Origin: Apostichopus parvimensis
Taxonomy: Eukaryota; Echinodermata; Holothuroidea; Aspidochirotida; Stichopodidae
Assembly (NCBI GenBank): GCA_000934455.1
Contig: KN896123.1
Location: forward strand, 8,385-38,805
Direction of reading: 5' to 3'
DNA: 30,421 nt
Translations under genes and position numbers: made by a program
Notes under the pieces: generated by a model
The model's input: only the letters and a program-made list of their open reading frames with translations
What the model was told of the DNA's origin: nothing
Databases searched by the model: none
In this document: positions 17,482 through 28,300 of the stretch, one piece after another
Layout: each line of letters opens with the position of its first letter
Numbering within the stretch: position 1 is the first letter of the stretch

Positions 17482-20400
17482 CCAAGAATACCAGAAAGCG
17501 AAGTTCAAGCGGTAAGTTTTTGTCATAAGCCTCATAGCAATAGGCGATACGCAAATCAATTGTAAAAGCCGTAGCCGCCCTAAGTTACTGTAACTAAGTG
17601 TAACCTAGCCTAACTTCCCCTAAGCCTAACTTTTGTGTACGTATACATCCATTGACTTTGGATGCTGTTTGCTATGCTCTGAGCCTCTAAGTCTAAGCTC
17701 AGACAGGTCAGGTCACAGAGAGTAGTGGTATCATATTGAGGTAATTTTGGCGATTGTTAGGGAGTAAGATTTTCAAATGGCAAATTTACGTGCAAAACTG
17801 GGGAGAGGGTGTTAAAAGCTTTAAAAAAAACACAAAATTTGATCAGTGCATACCTGAAAGGTATTGAAACTCATGAAATATGTAACACTGCTTCGCTGCA
17901 TAAAGTTTAGGTTGCCTGTTGTATCGTAATATCGTTACTAGTAAAAATTGAAGGTGCCTCAATTATGAAGGTGCGTCAATAATGAAGCCTTAACTATACT
18001 ACTAGTAGTAGTAGTAGCAAAAGTAAAACAAATAAAGGCCTTCACAAGTGACAAATACAGTTCCTTGAATCGGTACAATAGCTTTCCCTCTTCCACTCAA
18101 GAGAATGAAATTTTATTTTAGCTGTCAGTGTTTGGCATGTGACAACAGATCAGGCCTTGTACTTTTTACCGGACAAAATGCATTGCTTGCATGTTATGGG
18201 TTTAAAATTCATACTGTGAAGATATTTTCAAATCAAATAATAAAGATGCAATAATTTCATTGTTTATGTCTCTCTTTAAAAATGCAAGATGGATCAGACA
18301 TGGAGTCAAGAAAAAAGCAAAGGACTTGTGTGCGAGTTGCAAAGAAGAAAGACAACAGCAAACAAAAAGATAGCAAAGACGTGTAGGTCTAAATCTCTTG
18401 AATTATTCACATTGGCCTACTTGCTATTAATTAACAGTGTAAATTACATCAGGTAATAAAGTATGGTTGGGTATTGTCAAGTATTATTGAGATAACAATG
18501 TACTTCAATGTCACATCTATCATCAACGTAAGAGGAGGTATATCTTTACAACAGAAGCTGTCACTCTTATGCTAATATCCTCAGTGTACTACTACTATAT
18601 CTTACCTCATCATCAGAACTAATTAAGGAATTGTGAGTATTTCCTGTGTGCTAAATAATTCCACTCTGTTACAGCCTACAGGTACAGGGAATCCCTGTCA
18701 AAGTTAACATGTCAGGGTATTCAAAGTTAATCAGTTCAGTGGCATTAATTGGTTGTTTATATTCATATGAAGTATTCAGCACTTTCGTACTTAACTTCGA
18801 CTTTGAACTCTGTTATTCACATACCAGGGATGCTTCCAGTAGTGTAACGAAACAAGATGGAGAAAATAGCATATCAACAGAGGGTGCATCAACCATGACA
18901 GTTATTCCTGTCTTTGGTGAAACTTGCACTGTTCTACAATCAGAAAAGGAGAACTCATTAGCAGTTCAAATCTCAAAGGAAGGTGGTAAGACTAGTGAAA
19001 TAGGTGATGTAAATAATGCAGACAGCGACAGTGGAAAGATTGGAGTAATGTCACAACTTACAGATACAGGACAAACTAGTGGTGCTGGTTTTGCTGGAGA
19101 TACCTTAAATCAAGGGATACCTGCTTGTGAGAAGGATTTGACAGTTGAAATGGACAGTGAATCAGTTAAAGAGGATGAGGCAACACATTTGATAACAGAC
19201 AATTCTAAAATAGTGAACGGGGGTCCCCCAAGGGGGACAGTTGTAGAAGAAAGTGTGCAAAATGAAAACAATGAAAGCAGGACAGATGAGTTACAAGTGA
19301 TAAATATAGAAGATAAAGCTGAGTCAAAAGAAGTTCCTTCAATTGAAATAGAAACGTTACCAATTTCCGGACAGATTTCCGCAGTTGATAACTGTCAGAA
19401 TGAATCACCTGCAGTTGCCCAGTCAGTGGACGATTCATCAGAACAAAAAATAATTAACAAAACTGAAGCATTTGAAGATAAGGGGCTCACAGAATTGCCA
19501 AAAGGACAGGTAGTTGAGAAGGCGATATCCGATGATGTAAACAACACTAAAGATAGCTTTGAAGCAATGACAGAGAGAAATAAGGAGGAAACTTCAACAT
19601 GTACTTCCCCTCTTGAGGCTAGCACTGACTCTGCGAAGACTGCAGAAAATAGTTCTGTTGAAGGTATGTTGATATTGTAATGAGGGTACATAAATCTAAT
19701 AATTGTTTTCACCTGCTAAGCCAGTCTATCACATAACAAGGTTATGATTGCAACAGTTACAAGGGAGTTGGATAATGTTCATCATAGTGTTTATGACAGT
19801 ATAAAGTACTTAATGAAGCTACCCTCGGCTTTCTGAATACTTCAGATACAAAGGAAGGGATTCTTAATGTCACTCTATAAATCAGTTTGCCATGGATGCA
19901 TAAAACTTCCATTGAGTCATTACAATAATACATTTAGCATGTCATTTCATCGATATTCAGACTGTGTAAAGGTGGGTCGAGACTTAACTTCTTAGTCACT
20001 TTCTTCAAGATAAAACATTGACTGACTTCTGTCCTACAACTGATCTGACATACTAGATTAGTCATTGTCTTTGATATAATGTTGCCTTTCATATTTTACT
20101 TCAAATTAAAATTCTTTATCTATTTAGATATTTTGCCCAGCAAGCCAGGGTCGATGGACTCATCTACCAAAGATGGTGACAATTTTGAAGCTTGCCTAGA
20201 TTTGATGGATTTCACAAGCTCACAGCTACTCAAGATTGAAGCTGAGGAGTGTGACAAAATCAGCAAACCTGTTGGCACTGACACTCAGTCATCATCATCA
20301 CATCAGATGAGTGATCCACCAACTACTGATACCAGTCAGAGGCAGGAGAGGCAGGAAGATGGAAGGGCAAGAGAAGTCATGAGAAAGATGATGAAGGATC

Positions 20401-21074
20401 TTAATGAAATCAAGTGAGTAATAATATCATTTTGTGTGTTATTCTTTTAATTTGACTGGTGTGTAGTATCTTGATTATCTCTCTTAAGTTTAGCCCATTC
20501 AGTCTATGTTTTATGATTTTAATGGAAGCGATACCTCTGAGAAGTTCCATTTTTTGTATCGATATTTGACTAATCATTTAATGCAATAGTAATTTTGTAA
20601 AATACACTAACTGTTGTTTTGAACCCTGCTTCAAAATTTAACTGAGAGTGACTGGCATAGGCTAACTGGAAGACCAGGTTTATAGGGATAAATATCCTCC
20701 CCCCCCCCCCCCAAAAAGAGAGAGAATGCACCATCTTACCGATCTACCGAAGGAAACACAGTCAAGCACCCACCAAAATCCACACATGGCAGTCATGTGA
20801 TTTTACACATATGTTTCCCAAACAAATACTCATCCTATCACATGTCTACAGCATTAAATATTAATAAAATATTTTCATTTTGATTAATCTTTTGATATCA
20901 AGGTTGGTAACAGGTTCATTACTGTCACAGATGTCGCAATACAGGAAACACCGCTCGCAGCGACAGCCACAGCCATCTGCATTCAGTACAGCGACTGCAA
21001 ACCAGCCAACCTCAGGACAGTCTTTCCAGAGAAAATCTAGAGGATCAGTCACATCACAGTTTAAAAAGTATTAG
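17478..21074 (+). CDS. Uncharacterised acidic, mostly disordered protein with C-terminal helix (five exons; BRME1-like candidate)
   Basis: Exons 17478-17511, 18289-18382, 18828-19663, 20128-20413 and 20903-21074 (TAG) join in phase across GT..AG introns, giving 473 residues. The N-terminus (MTKNTRKRSSSG, then a Lys/Arg-rich stretch RKKQRTCVRVAKKKDNSKQK) could be a nuclear localisation signal. Residues 43-321 (exon 3) are Ser/Thr/Glu-rich, low complexity and probably disordered. Conserved-looking parts are near residues 341-356 (FEACLDLMDFTSSQLL) and 402-432 (REVMRKMMKDLNEIK, then LVTGSLLSQMSQYRK), an amphipathic helix ending in a basic patch. The spacing resembles, from memory, the C-terminal helix of vertebrate BRME1 (C19orf57), which binds HSF2BP in meiotic recombination; this is a weak comparison. 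A longer frame starting at 18709 reads intron sequence and is not preferred. The exon structure is well supported, the function is not. Confidence 0.78.
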
Positions 21075-21900
21075 TGGAAACATCTCAGCATCAAAGAACA
21101 CTATTTATTGCAGGCTTGTTTCTCCTCTATCCTTTCATGAAGCCATTGTATATCCTTGGCAATGATTCAATATATCATATGTCAATGTGAGATCCAGTCT
21201 GAAATACAAACATTCATTCTTCACTTATAATATTAATTCATTTATTATTCACTGCTGATGGTAAGAGTATCTTTGACTGAGTTCTATGAAAGACAAAAAG
21301 TTATTACATCATTTTGCTATATTTCATATAAAATTTCTCTCTCTCTTTTTTTTTTCTTGCTCAAAAGTGAGGCCTCACGGCTAATTAGATATTGTATAAA
21401 CATAAATTAGTTATATATAGTTGTGGAAATCATTACGAAGTACATTTTATCACCTAATAAATGTATATATTGATGATGTTTGAAAGGAATGTCTCTTTAG
21501 TGAATTGCAGAGATGCATGGGAGTTGCTAAAAATGGATGACAAACAACATTCCATAGTTTGATCTAATATTCCAATAAGATGATGGGAAAAATTTAAGTT
21601 GTACTTTCCTCTGATAGGGATATGATTGTTTAAGAAAGTTACTGGGAATTTTCTGCAACTCTTTTTGTGAAGACCATATCCTCATAGCATTTTGTATCAT
21701 AAAGATATGAATTTTTCAAATTTAGCTTCTTCATGTTTGTTACATTGGGTATGCAGCAGTGTATCTTGTTTCAGATTTTCCATTGTGCGTTTTTAACATT
21801 TTATAGTTGATATATACATTGGGTTTTATAATTTAATGATTTAAGTTTTGCACCCCAAGGTTTGGGAAATAAACATGTTCAAACAAGCTACTTGTTTGCG
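21075..21900 (+). terminator. 3' UTR and poly(A) signals of the preceding gene
   Basis: AATAAA at 21868-21873 is followed within about 40 bp by a GT-rich stretch (TTGTTTGCG...GTTGTCTGTGTT), the usual arrangement for cleavage and polyadenylation. A weaker earlier signal AATAAA lies at 21456-21461. The region between the stop codon and the signal is AT-rich and has no other feature. Confidence 0.6.
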
Positions 21901-22545
21901 TCTACTGTTGTCTGTGTTATATTTATGGGAATGTTAGAAGGGTCTTTAAATAATTCCATAGCCGTCCTACTGGATGAATTGATCTAAGATATTCACTGAT
22001 CTGAATCCCGATGAGACTGTTTTCACCGTCACAATATATAAAATATATTCACAATGTAAAATATGTATTAGGCAGTTAGTGCGTTCAATACATGCAGTGT
22101 TCTACAGGATTGTGGCCCTCTCCCCAACTCCAGCCTACTGCACATGAAAACGAACGAAGAGTCAAATAGAAGCTTCAGCCTGCGTATGCAATTTGGTTAC
22201 GGTTACCTCTATACTGCTCTAAAATATACACCCTTCGAAGTGTTGCAATCTGCACAAGTTCCAATGCAGCTTCCCTGCAGACGAACCTACGTCGTTTTTA
22301 ACACAGCGTAGCTCTTTAACGTTTTTGAGACCACGCTTACGTCACATACTCAAAACTGATGGTTAAAACTGGCAGATCGACTGGAATGAAGAGGGTCCTG
22401 GTCACGTAGGCGCATAAATAGAGGCTTAAATAGCCCTGTTGACTTTCCCCTTAATTTTGGTATGATGGACAAACTAAGGCATTCTGTGCCCCTTAAATGA
22501 CATCGGACAAGTTAGTTAACCCCGGAACCCTCGGCGCTGAGCTTA
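21901..22545. other. Spacer between the poly(A) signal and the MITE
   Basis: This is unannotated spacer with moderate CpG content around 22250-22350 (CTACGTCGTTTT, CTTACGTCAC). I see no exon, RNA gene or repeat boundary here. Confidence 0.4.
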
Positions 22546-23012
22546 AGGTGGCATACTCCTATTAGAGTCTATATCCATCCGCTCGATTGCTCTCCTAGTT
22601 CAGGAAAAGTGCCAAAAAGCAGCAGGAGAACATCTTTTTTGACCTGTTATCAATCATGATCTAGTTTTGTTGTGACTTGCATGTTGAAGAGCATGAATGG
22701 AAGTACATATGGTGAGAAAATTGGGCCAATTGAGAAAATTTTAGACCCCTAATTTAGGCCTCCCAGTAGCAGTGTAGGAAAATTGTTTACTACTGAGTGA
22801 AGAGGTTTGTTTACAAGTGACGAAAATTTCCGGCTCGGATAGCAAAAAATCTACTTGGTTATAATACGGAAAATTGATGGTGCCATTAAAGGCCAACTTG
22901 TCAGCTATCCGGTGATGGGTAGTGTTTAGCTAGTGAAAACTTCTATCATCTAGACTTAGAGACCACATTACTTTTCTGATTTAGTGTGTAAGTCAATGGG
23001 CGTATGCTACCT
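22546..23012. mobile_element. 467-bp MITE with terminal inverted repeats and TA target duplication
   Basis: The left end AGGTGGCATACTCCTATT (22546) and the reverse complement of the right end AGGTAGCATACGCCCATT (to 23012) match at 15 of 18 positions. Each end is flanked by TA (22544-22545 and 23013-23014). No transposase frame is present. The TA duplication and small size fit a non-autonomous element of the Tc1/mariner type or another TA-targeting group. Internal sequence is non-coding. Confidence 0.62.
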
Positions 23013-23185
23013 TATAGCAAAAGAAAAATGGTTATATACATACACGGTGATTAACTACAATTGTTTATTTTACGCTAAGATAGAGAAGTTGGAATTCCCC
23101 TACCCCATCCCGCCCGGTACTTCATAAGTTCGCTGGCTGACTATACGCAAAATAGTGATTGTTGATAAGTTTATCGAGCAGCCGG

Positions 23186-23712
23186 TATATATAGACCATG
23201 ATATTGAGTAATAACAACAACAAACCCGGTAGAGAGGATGCAAACTTTCCTTGATGGTTGACTTCAGAAAGTCATTTAGCCAATAAAGTTTTATGCCTTA
23301 TTGGCACTCCGGTTCACGAACTTAACAACGAAATACAAACATATCCCAACTGCTCGACAAAGGTATTAGCGACTTGACAGGGATTTCATGGATTTGAGTT
23401 GCGTTTGAAGTGCGTTATTATCGACCGCCACATACGGCTTTTACCCTCCCATTCACCTCCCGGGTTACTGATCGATTTAAGCAGAAAACACACACTCTTT
23501 GGGCAATTGTTATATCTAGAGACATGTTTACAACGTACCAACTCAGTGGTTATTAAATCAGACCGTTATAGCAAGACTTGAGACTTTGTCACCATTTTAA
23601 AATTACTGCCAAGAGATGTTCGAGTGAAGTCGTTATTCTCTCAAAGACAATGTGCGCTTGGCCAAAGCATTATCCTATAAAGCTCTAGGGCAGATTTGGT
23701 CACAGAAAATCG
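23186..23712 (+). promoter_or_regulatory. Candidate TATA promoter and leader exon of the 26.3-kb gene
   Basis: TATATATA at 23186-23193 would put transcription start near 23215. A strong donor, ATCG|GTAAGTAC, sits at 23712/23713. The next good acceptor (TTTTTATTTTCAG) ends at 26270, 52 bp before the ATG at 26322. This predicts a roughly 0.5-kb leader exon and a 2.56-kb intron holding the hAT element. The 60-codon frame at 23399-23581 within it shows no family features. This is an inference from signals only; cDNA is needed to confirm it. Confidence 0.35.
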
Positions 23713-24190
23713 GTAAGTACATTATTCTAAACATAAGATATTAAGCGTAAATGATAAATAGTGCTATGAAGTTGAGTCAGGCATGTAGCGGCCATGCTTG
23801 TCACAAGCTATTGTGCTCTCCGTCTGAGCCACATTTACAAAATTTGCGCAAAATCTTCGAACGTTACAGAACACGAAGATTGTGCTCCAACTTGAACTGA
23901 AAATGCCCCTCTTTAAATGGCTGGTGTCCCGCCAACTCGAAACGTCTAGCCACGGGTCCGATATGAGCTCTTGTAATATCTTACAACATTAGCCGTTGCA
24001 AAATTGGAGTTAAAAATAAATCATTGCTAACAAAACTCAGTCCGCTTTTAAGAGTTTGGTCCCACAGAAAAAATAATCACAAACCATCATGTTGCTTGAC
24101 TAAAACTATAAGCTGCATTTGTTTATTATTTCGTTTTATCGTTTATTTGACATGTGTTTGGCGACTCAAAATAATCGCTAACTTCCATCA

Positions 24191-24222
24191 ATCGCTTCTC
24201 GGCCTTCTGGCTATGATCATGT
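24191..24222 (+). pseudogene. U2 snRNA 5'-end fragment
   Basis: ATCGCTTCTCGGCCTTCTGG followed by CTATGATCATGT matches the metazoan U2 snRNA 5' end at 29 of 32 positions (differences from the remembered consensus at 17, 24 and 30). The next segment, GTAGTA in U2 (branch-point pairing), reads ACAGCA here, and similarity then ends. The Sm site and stems III-IV are absent. I see no obvious proximal sequence element upstream. It is best read as a truncated U2 pseudogene or a U2 end carried by a retroelement. Confidence 0.55.
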
Positions 24223-24295
24223 ACAGCATTATGTTCCCCTTCTAGCAGGGGCGGGATTTGAGTTGTGAAAGTGGGGGGGCAAACCTGCCAGCAAG

Positions 24296-24860
24296 ACTAT
24301 CTAAGCGGAGCGCCACCATCGGTTGGCGCGGAGCGTACAAGAAATTTTTGGGCTTTACAAACCCTCCAGATGGCCGGAAACGGCACTTCCCGAGTGCTCT
24401 AAGCTGCATATACCCATCCTTGAAATATGGATCTCATGTCTGTAATTTGTATCTAGATAGTTAATTATTGTTTAAAAATTTGAAGAGGATTGATAGTAGA
24501 ACATATGGTCAGATGGTGATGTACAACTTTTGTTATACGTCACTATCTAAGCGGAGCGCCATCATCGGTTGGCAAGGAGCGTCGAAATTTTTCGATGAAA
24601 GGTACCCGTAGATCGGTAAAATTAACACCCATATAGGCTTTAAATTGCATCTAAACAATTAATGAACGTGTTTAAATTTAGGGAGGACGGATAGAAGAAC
24701 TTATATGGTGATGTACAACTGAAGCTTATACGTCACTATTTAGGCGGTGCACCACCATCAGTTGGCGCGGCGCGTCGAAATTTAAGCAAAAAGGAAATCC
24801 TAGATCAGCAAAAATGACACCTCTGGTAACAATAAATCGCATCTAGGCAGTTCTTTCCTC
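24296..24860. repeat. Internal tandem subrepeats of the hAT element
   Basis: Three copies of a unit opening with ACTATCTAAGCGGAGCGCC begin at 24296, 24542 and 24735. Spacing is 246 then 193 bp; the third copy is partial. Each carries GCGCCACCATCGGTTGGCGC or a variant, an imperfect hairpin, followed by GGAGCGT and a stretch ending ATGGTGATGTACAAC. Copies have diverged by substitutions and one deletion, so they are not recent duplicates. Confidence 0.78.
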
Positions 24861-24986
24861 CTAAAATTATTAGTATATTGTGCATCTGGACCGATCAGGA
24901 ATATGTTCAGCACCCACTTCGAAATTCTCCCCGCGGTCCCCACTTCTTGGAGCACTTGGCAAATATTGGGGCTGAACATACCTTTA

Positions 24987-25146
24987 CCCCCCCCCCCCCC
25001 CCCATTTTTCATGGGGGATAAGCCCCTCAAGTCCACCGGTTCCGTCGCCACTGAAGTCGAGGAGGGGTGATTTCGAGCAGTAAAGAAATTACATCGGCAT
25101 ATGCCATTGCATATTGTTGAATGACACGGGGAGGGGGGGGGGGGGG
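24987..25146. repeat. Long C and G homopolymer tracts
   Basis: A run of about 17 C near 24987-25003 and a purine run with about 13 consecutive G ending near 25146 lie inside the hAT element. Similar shorter runs occur at 10362, 13118, 20698 and 25927. Such tracts are prone to length errors in assemblies. Confidence 0.8.
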
Positions 25147-26308
25147 TCATGTGTCAGTGTATTGAATTTAATTATTGATATACCCAATATGCAAATCTGG
25201 CTTTCGTAAATCGTTTCCATGGATTTAGTTATTCAACGCATTCAGTAGAGCAGCAACGTTGAAAATCAATTCCTGAAAGCTAGCACTGTAGCACATGCCG
25301 CGGATTCATCACATGCAGAATTGAATCGCTAGTGTGTTAGCTCCAGGATTCGTAACCTGTGCTGCGAATCATGTGCTAGCTCCAGCTCCAGCTATTCTGC
25401 ATGCTACATGTTACGATATTAAACACAAATTCGACTTAGATTCGAAACAAATAGGCCTATTTGATAGAGCTGTTGTGGGGGGATAATTTCGATTAGGGTT
25501 GTGCACATTTGTCTGCAAAAACGACAAAAAAGTGAACTAAGATTTGGGAAAAAGTGGGGGGGCAAGTGCCCCCTCTTGCCCCCCCGTAATCCCGCCCATG
25601 CCTTCTAGGGTCGCACAGTCACAGTCTCTATGCAAGGGGACTGGGTTGAGATGGATCAGTCGTGCGGTTGTTTGGTTTTTCGTGCCCAAGTTCTTTCTAG
25701 GGTGACTTTTTCTTAAAGAGTATCCATCAATCTACATCACGTAAAGGATTTGAGTAAAATGCAGCGAGAGATAAAATACTCGATATTGATGGTAGGCTGA
25801 TATGTGACATGTCAAACACAGGTTTCGATAGTCTTCACCGTCCGTATTGATAGTCAAAGGTACAGTAACCGCCCGTGGAAAATATATAGGCGCCGACAGG
25901 TTTACAATATACGGATGGATTTGCCAGGAGGGGGGGGGGGGAGTGACAAACGTGTATCTGTGTGTTTGTTAGGGAGAGAGGGGAATGCCTGCCAAAAAGT
26001 AGTGAAGGGAATGGATATACAAGTCCCATATCATTGCTTATGTTGAGATCAAGAATAACGAAATTAATTCCCAGACTACAACTGTTACAGCAAATGATGT
26101 CACCACCCAGCCACATCTTTTCTTGAGTTCTCGTTACACTACATAATATGCCACTGATTTTCAAATATATATTCATGGTAGTCAAAAATATCTATAATGA
26201 AATACATACTTCTGATGTGTTGTGGTTTAAAACGGAAATGTATATCTGTCTGGTTTGTTTTTATTTTCAGAGATCAGTTAATTGCTCCGACTATTATCGG
26301 TTAACCGT

Positions 26309-26329
26309 ATGACAAATTGGCATGCGTGA
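26309..26329 (+). other. Upstream ORF overlapping the start of the Tyr/Pro-rich gene
   Basis: ATGACAAATTGGCATGCGTGA encodes six residues (MTNWHA) and overlaps the main ATG at 26322 in another frame. It sits in the presumed leader after the acceptor at 26270. Confidence 0.4.
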
Positions 26330-28167
26330 GCAATCGAACGGAAACGTCACAAAAGACGATTATCGGACCACGAGGGAAAACCCATCGATACGCCGACATA
26401 TTTCAAGAGTTCAGTATCCAACGTACAGAGTCCCTTCATATATTACAGATGAAAGTCCAAGTCCAACCATAGCTACATATGGATATCCACGGTATTCGTA
26501 CGATGAAATAAGCATACCGTCTTATCAATCGCCAACATCGAACAAACTTTCTTCCTCTGCAGTTGTTAGTCAATTCGAGTTTATGAGTTATACCTCACCG
26601 GATTATCCACTGACGAGTTATCAAATCCCCGATGTATCGCAACCTGCGGTGCAACGGATGCAAATTTACGATATACCGTCTTATAACTTACGCCATTGTA
26701 GCCCGCAGAATCACAGCACCTTCCAGAAGAAAAATTCAGTTCCACAATACAAGAAACATTACCCGAAATTCCCGATACCGCGATATCAGACAATATCGCC
26801 GACCATAGCACAGACAAATTTGGCAAGAAGCACCGCACGTGACGCTTTTCAAAAATAAGGGACACGGTATAAGGGCCTCTCCTCACCCTTTCATTTCACT
26901 TTGTGTTATCGAAAGACGCAGATAAGATTATTTCTGTAACTGCAGGAGTAAAGAGATGGGCCTCAAGCGAAATTAAATACGGTCTACTGTTTGGTACTTT
27001 TATTATTGATGAATATTCATTAGATGACGTAGTTTGCATATCATCGGTCGTTTCAACGATGAACGAATGCTCAGCTCTTATTAGAGACTCTTACATTGAG
27101 AGACAACTGTTAGAAGAAACAGACAATGATATTTCTTGGAAAGAAGACCAAATCATCGGTGAAAACCTGCAAAAGTCGTGGCTTGATGTGTGTTCTTGGA
27201 TTCCAAACGGTGCGGGCCAATTTCGTCGTCATAGTAACGAGAACAAAAGCTCGAACCAATCCAAGCCTCACAGCAAACTCGGGGCGAATCTACGAACAAC
27301 TACACAAGCACATGCCAAGCGAATACAAGGCGCGAACTTCCGGAAAGGTGGACAATGTATTGAATTTCATTTCAAACATTATCATAATCCGAAGAAATAT
27401 ATCGAGCAGTACAGAAGATTCCATACATTTGGAGGTCCTTTGGAGAGACTGTCTTCTCGAGAAATAACGACAAGGGAACGAAATAGAGAAGTGAACAATA
27501 CAAGCAGAGATTTCACAGAAGAACAATCAGGTTATCTACATTTCGGGCAACCATTTACTCCACTCAAATCTTGTCTTCAAAATGGAGGCATGAACCGTAA
27601 TTCCCCAGATATTGAGCTTCAATTACAACTCATTTCTCGTCGACCAGCTACTACGATACAAGGTCATAGCCCTATGAACGACAGAAGCGATTTGAAATAT
27701 CATGCAAGCTTTTCTGGTAATACAAGTTTACCTAGCTACTGCGCTTTAACAGAGACCGCCAAATCTCGCCGACGAACGGGGAATAAAGGAGTTTCTAAGG
27801 TCAGAGGTTACGAGAGTACAGGAAGTAGTACACAAAGGCACTCTGCCGATGCGGTATTGTATGCCTCTAATATCTCTTACAACAGAGCACCTCACACTGC
27901 ACCGACCGATACGTTTAGAAAATCCTTAGAGGTTCATCTGCCCCATGGAGAGAAGATGTTACTGAAAAATAATAAACTCTACTCTTGGGAACAGTCCTCG
28001 TTCACCGATGCCATGGACAGTAATTATCAACAAAGCATGATGGGGCACAGTGCGATTCCCCGTGCCCCTTACATGCCCGGATCACTTATCAAGCACTTAC
28101 CTCCGACATTCTTCGCTGCGAATCAGAACCACAAGTCAACAGACGTACTTATAGACAAACCCTACAG
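26322..28167 (+). CDS. Unrecognised Tyr/Pro/Ser-rich protein with YxxP motifs (5' coding part; gene continues right)
   Basis: I do not recognise this family. The first open frame (26322-26858, 178 codons) is rich in Tyr, Pro and Ser, with repeated Y-x-[IV]-P and PSY motifs: YRVP 35-38, YQSP 68-71, YTSP 90-93, YQIP 100-103, YDIP 116-119, plus YDEI 60-63. A second, larger frame in a different phase is open from 26873 to the donor at 28167. A 107-bp intron, 26839-26945 (GCAC|GTGACG ... TAACTGCAG|GA), joins them in phase and removes the stop; an acceptor ending at 26921 also fits. The second part (about 407 residues) has a hydrophobic-containing segment (VKRWASSEIKYGLLFGTFII), then hydrophilic, basic, probably disordered sequence. 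The ATG at 26322 follows a splice acceptor at 26270. A strong donor CTACAG|GTAAGTAAC ends the exon in phase 2. Alternatives are two genes or a frameshifted allele. Confidence 0.62.
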
Positions 28168-28300
28168 GTAAGTAACATACGTACAGATAGACACACCTTA
28201 CAAGTAAGCAACAGACGTACAGATAGACAAACCCTACAGACGTACAGATAGACAAACCCTACAGACGTACAGATAGACAAACGCTACAGGTAAGCGATAC
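28143..28300 (+). repeat. Tandem repeat spanning and copying the exon-end splice donor
   Basis: Five units opening with ACGTAC start at 28143, 28179, 28215, 28240 and 28265. Units 1, 2 and 5 (36 bp) contain a donor: CCCTACAG|GTAAGT, CCTTACAA|GTAAGC and CGCTACAG|GTAAGC. Units 3 and 4 (25 bp) lack the GTAAG part and run CCCTACAG straight into ACGTAC. Unit 1 straddles the last codons of the long exon, which ends at 28167. Confidence 0.88.

Larger units (their letters stand above)
24246..25600. mobile_element. Non-autonomous hAT-type DNA transposon, 1355 bp
   Basis: The left end CAGGGGCGGGATT (24246-24258) and the reverse complement of the right end CATGGGCGGGATT (25588-25600) agree at 12 of 13 positions. 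The element is bounded by a perfect 8-bp direct repeat CCTTCTAG (24238-24245 and 25601-25608). An 8-bp duplication with CAGGGG-type ends is the hallmark of the hAT superfamily. Subterminal parts are rich in G7-G9/C7-C9 runs. No transposase frame longer than about 115 codons is present and none shows hAT motifs, so the copy needs a transposase from elsewhere. It lies in the presumed leader intron of the downstream gene. Confidence 0.8.

Noticed and set aside
18709..18827. ATG-started extension of exon 3 of the 17.5-kb gene, with a signal-like hydrophobic stretch
   Set aside because: It reads intron; the acceptor ATACCAG at 18827 joins in phase to upstream Lys-rich exons, which better explain the start of the protein.
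24191..24222. Functional U2 snRNA gene
   Set aside because: The branch-point recognition sequence is altered, and the Sm site and 3' stems are missing.
24258..25150. Open frames of 68 (plus) and 116 (minus) codons inside the hAT element
   Set aside because: They show no transposase motifs and are generated by G/C-rich subrepeats and homopolymers.
25250..25400. Possible hairpin element built from GCTAGCAC/GTGCTAGC and GCACATG/CATGTGC
   Set aside because: The inverted segments are short and scattered and lie inside the hAT element; no separate termini or target duplication were found.
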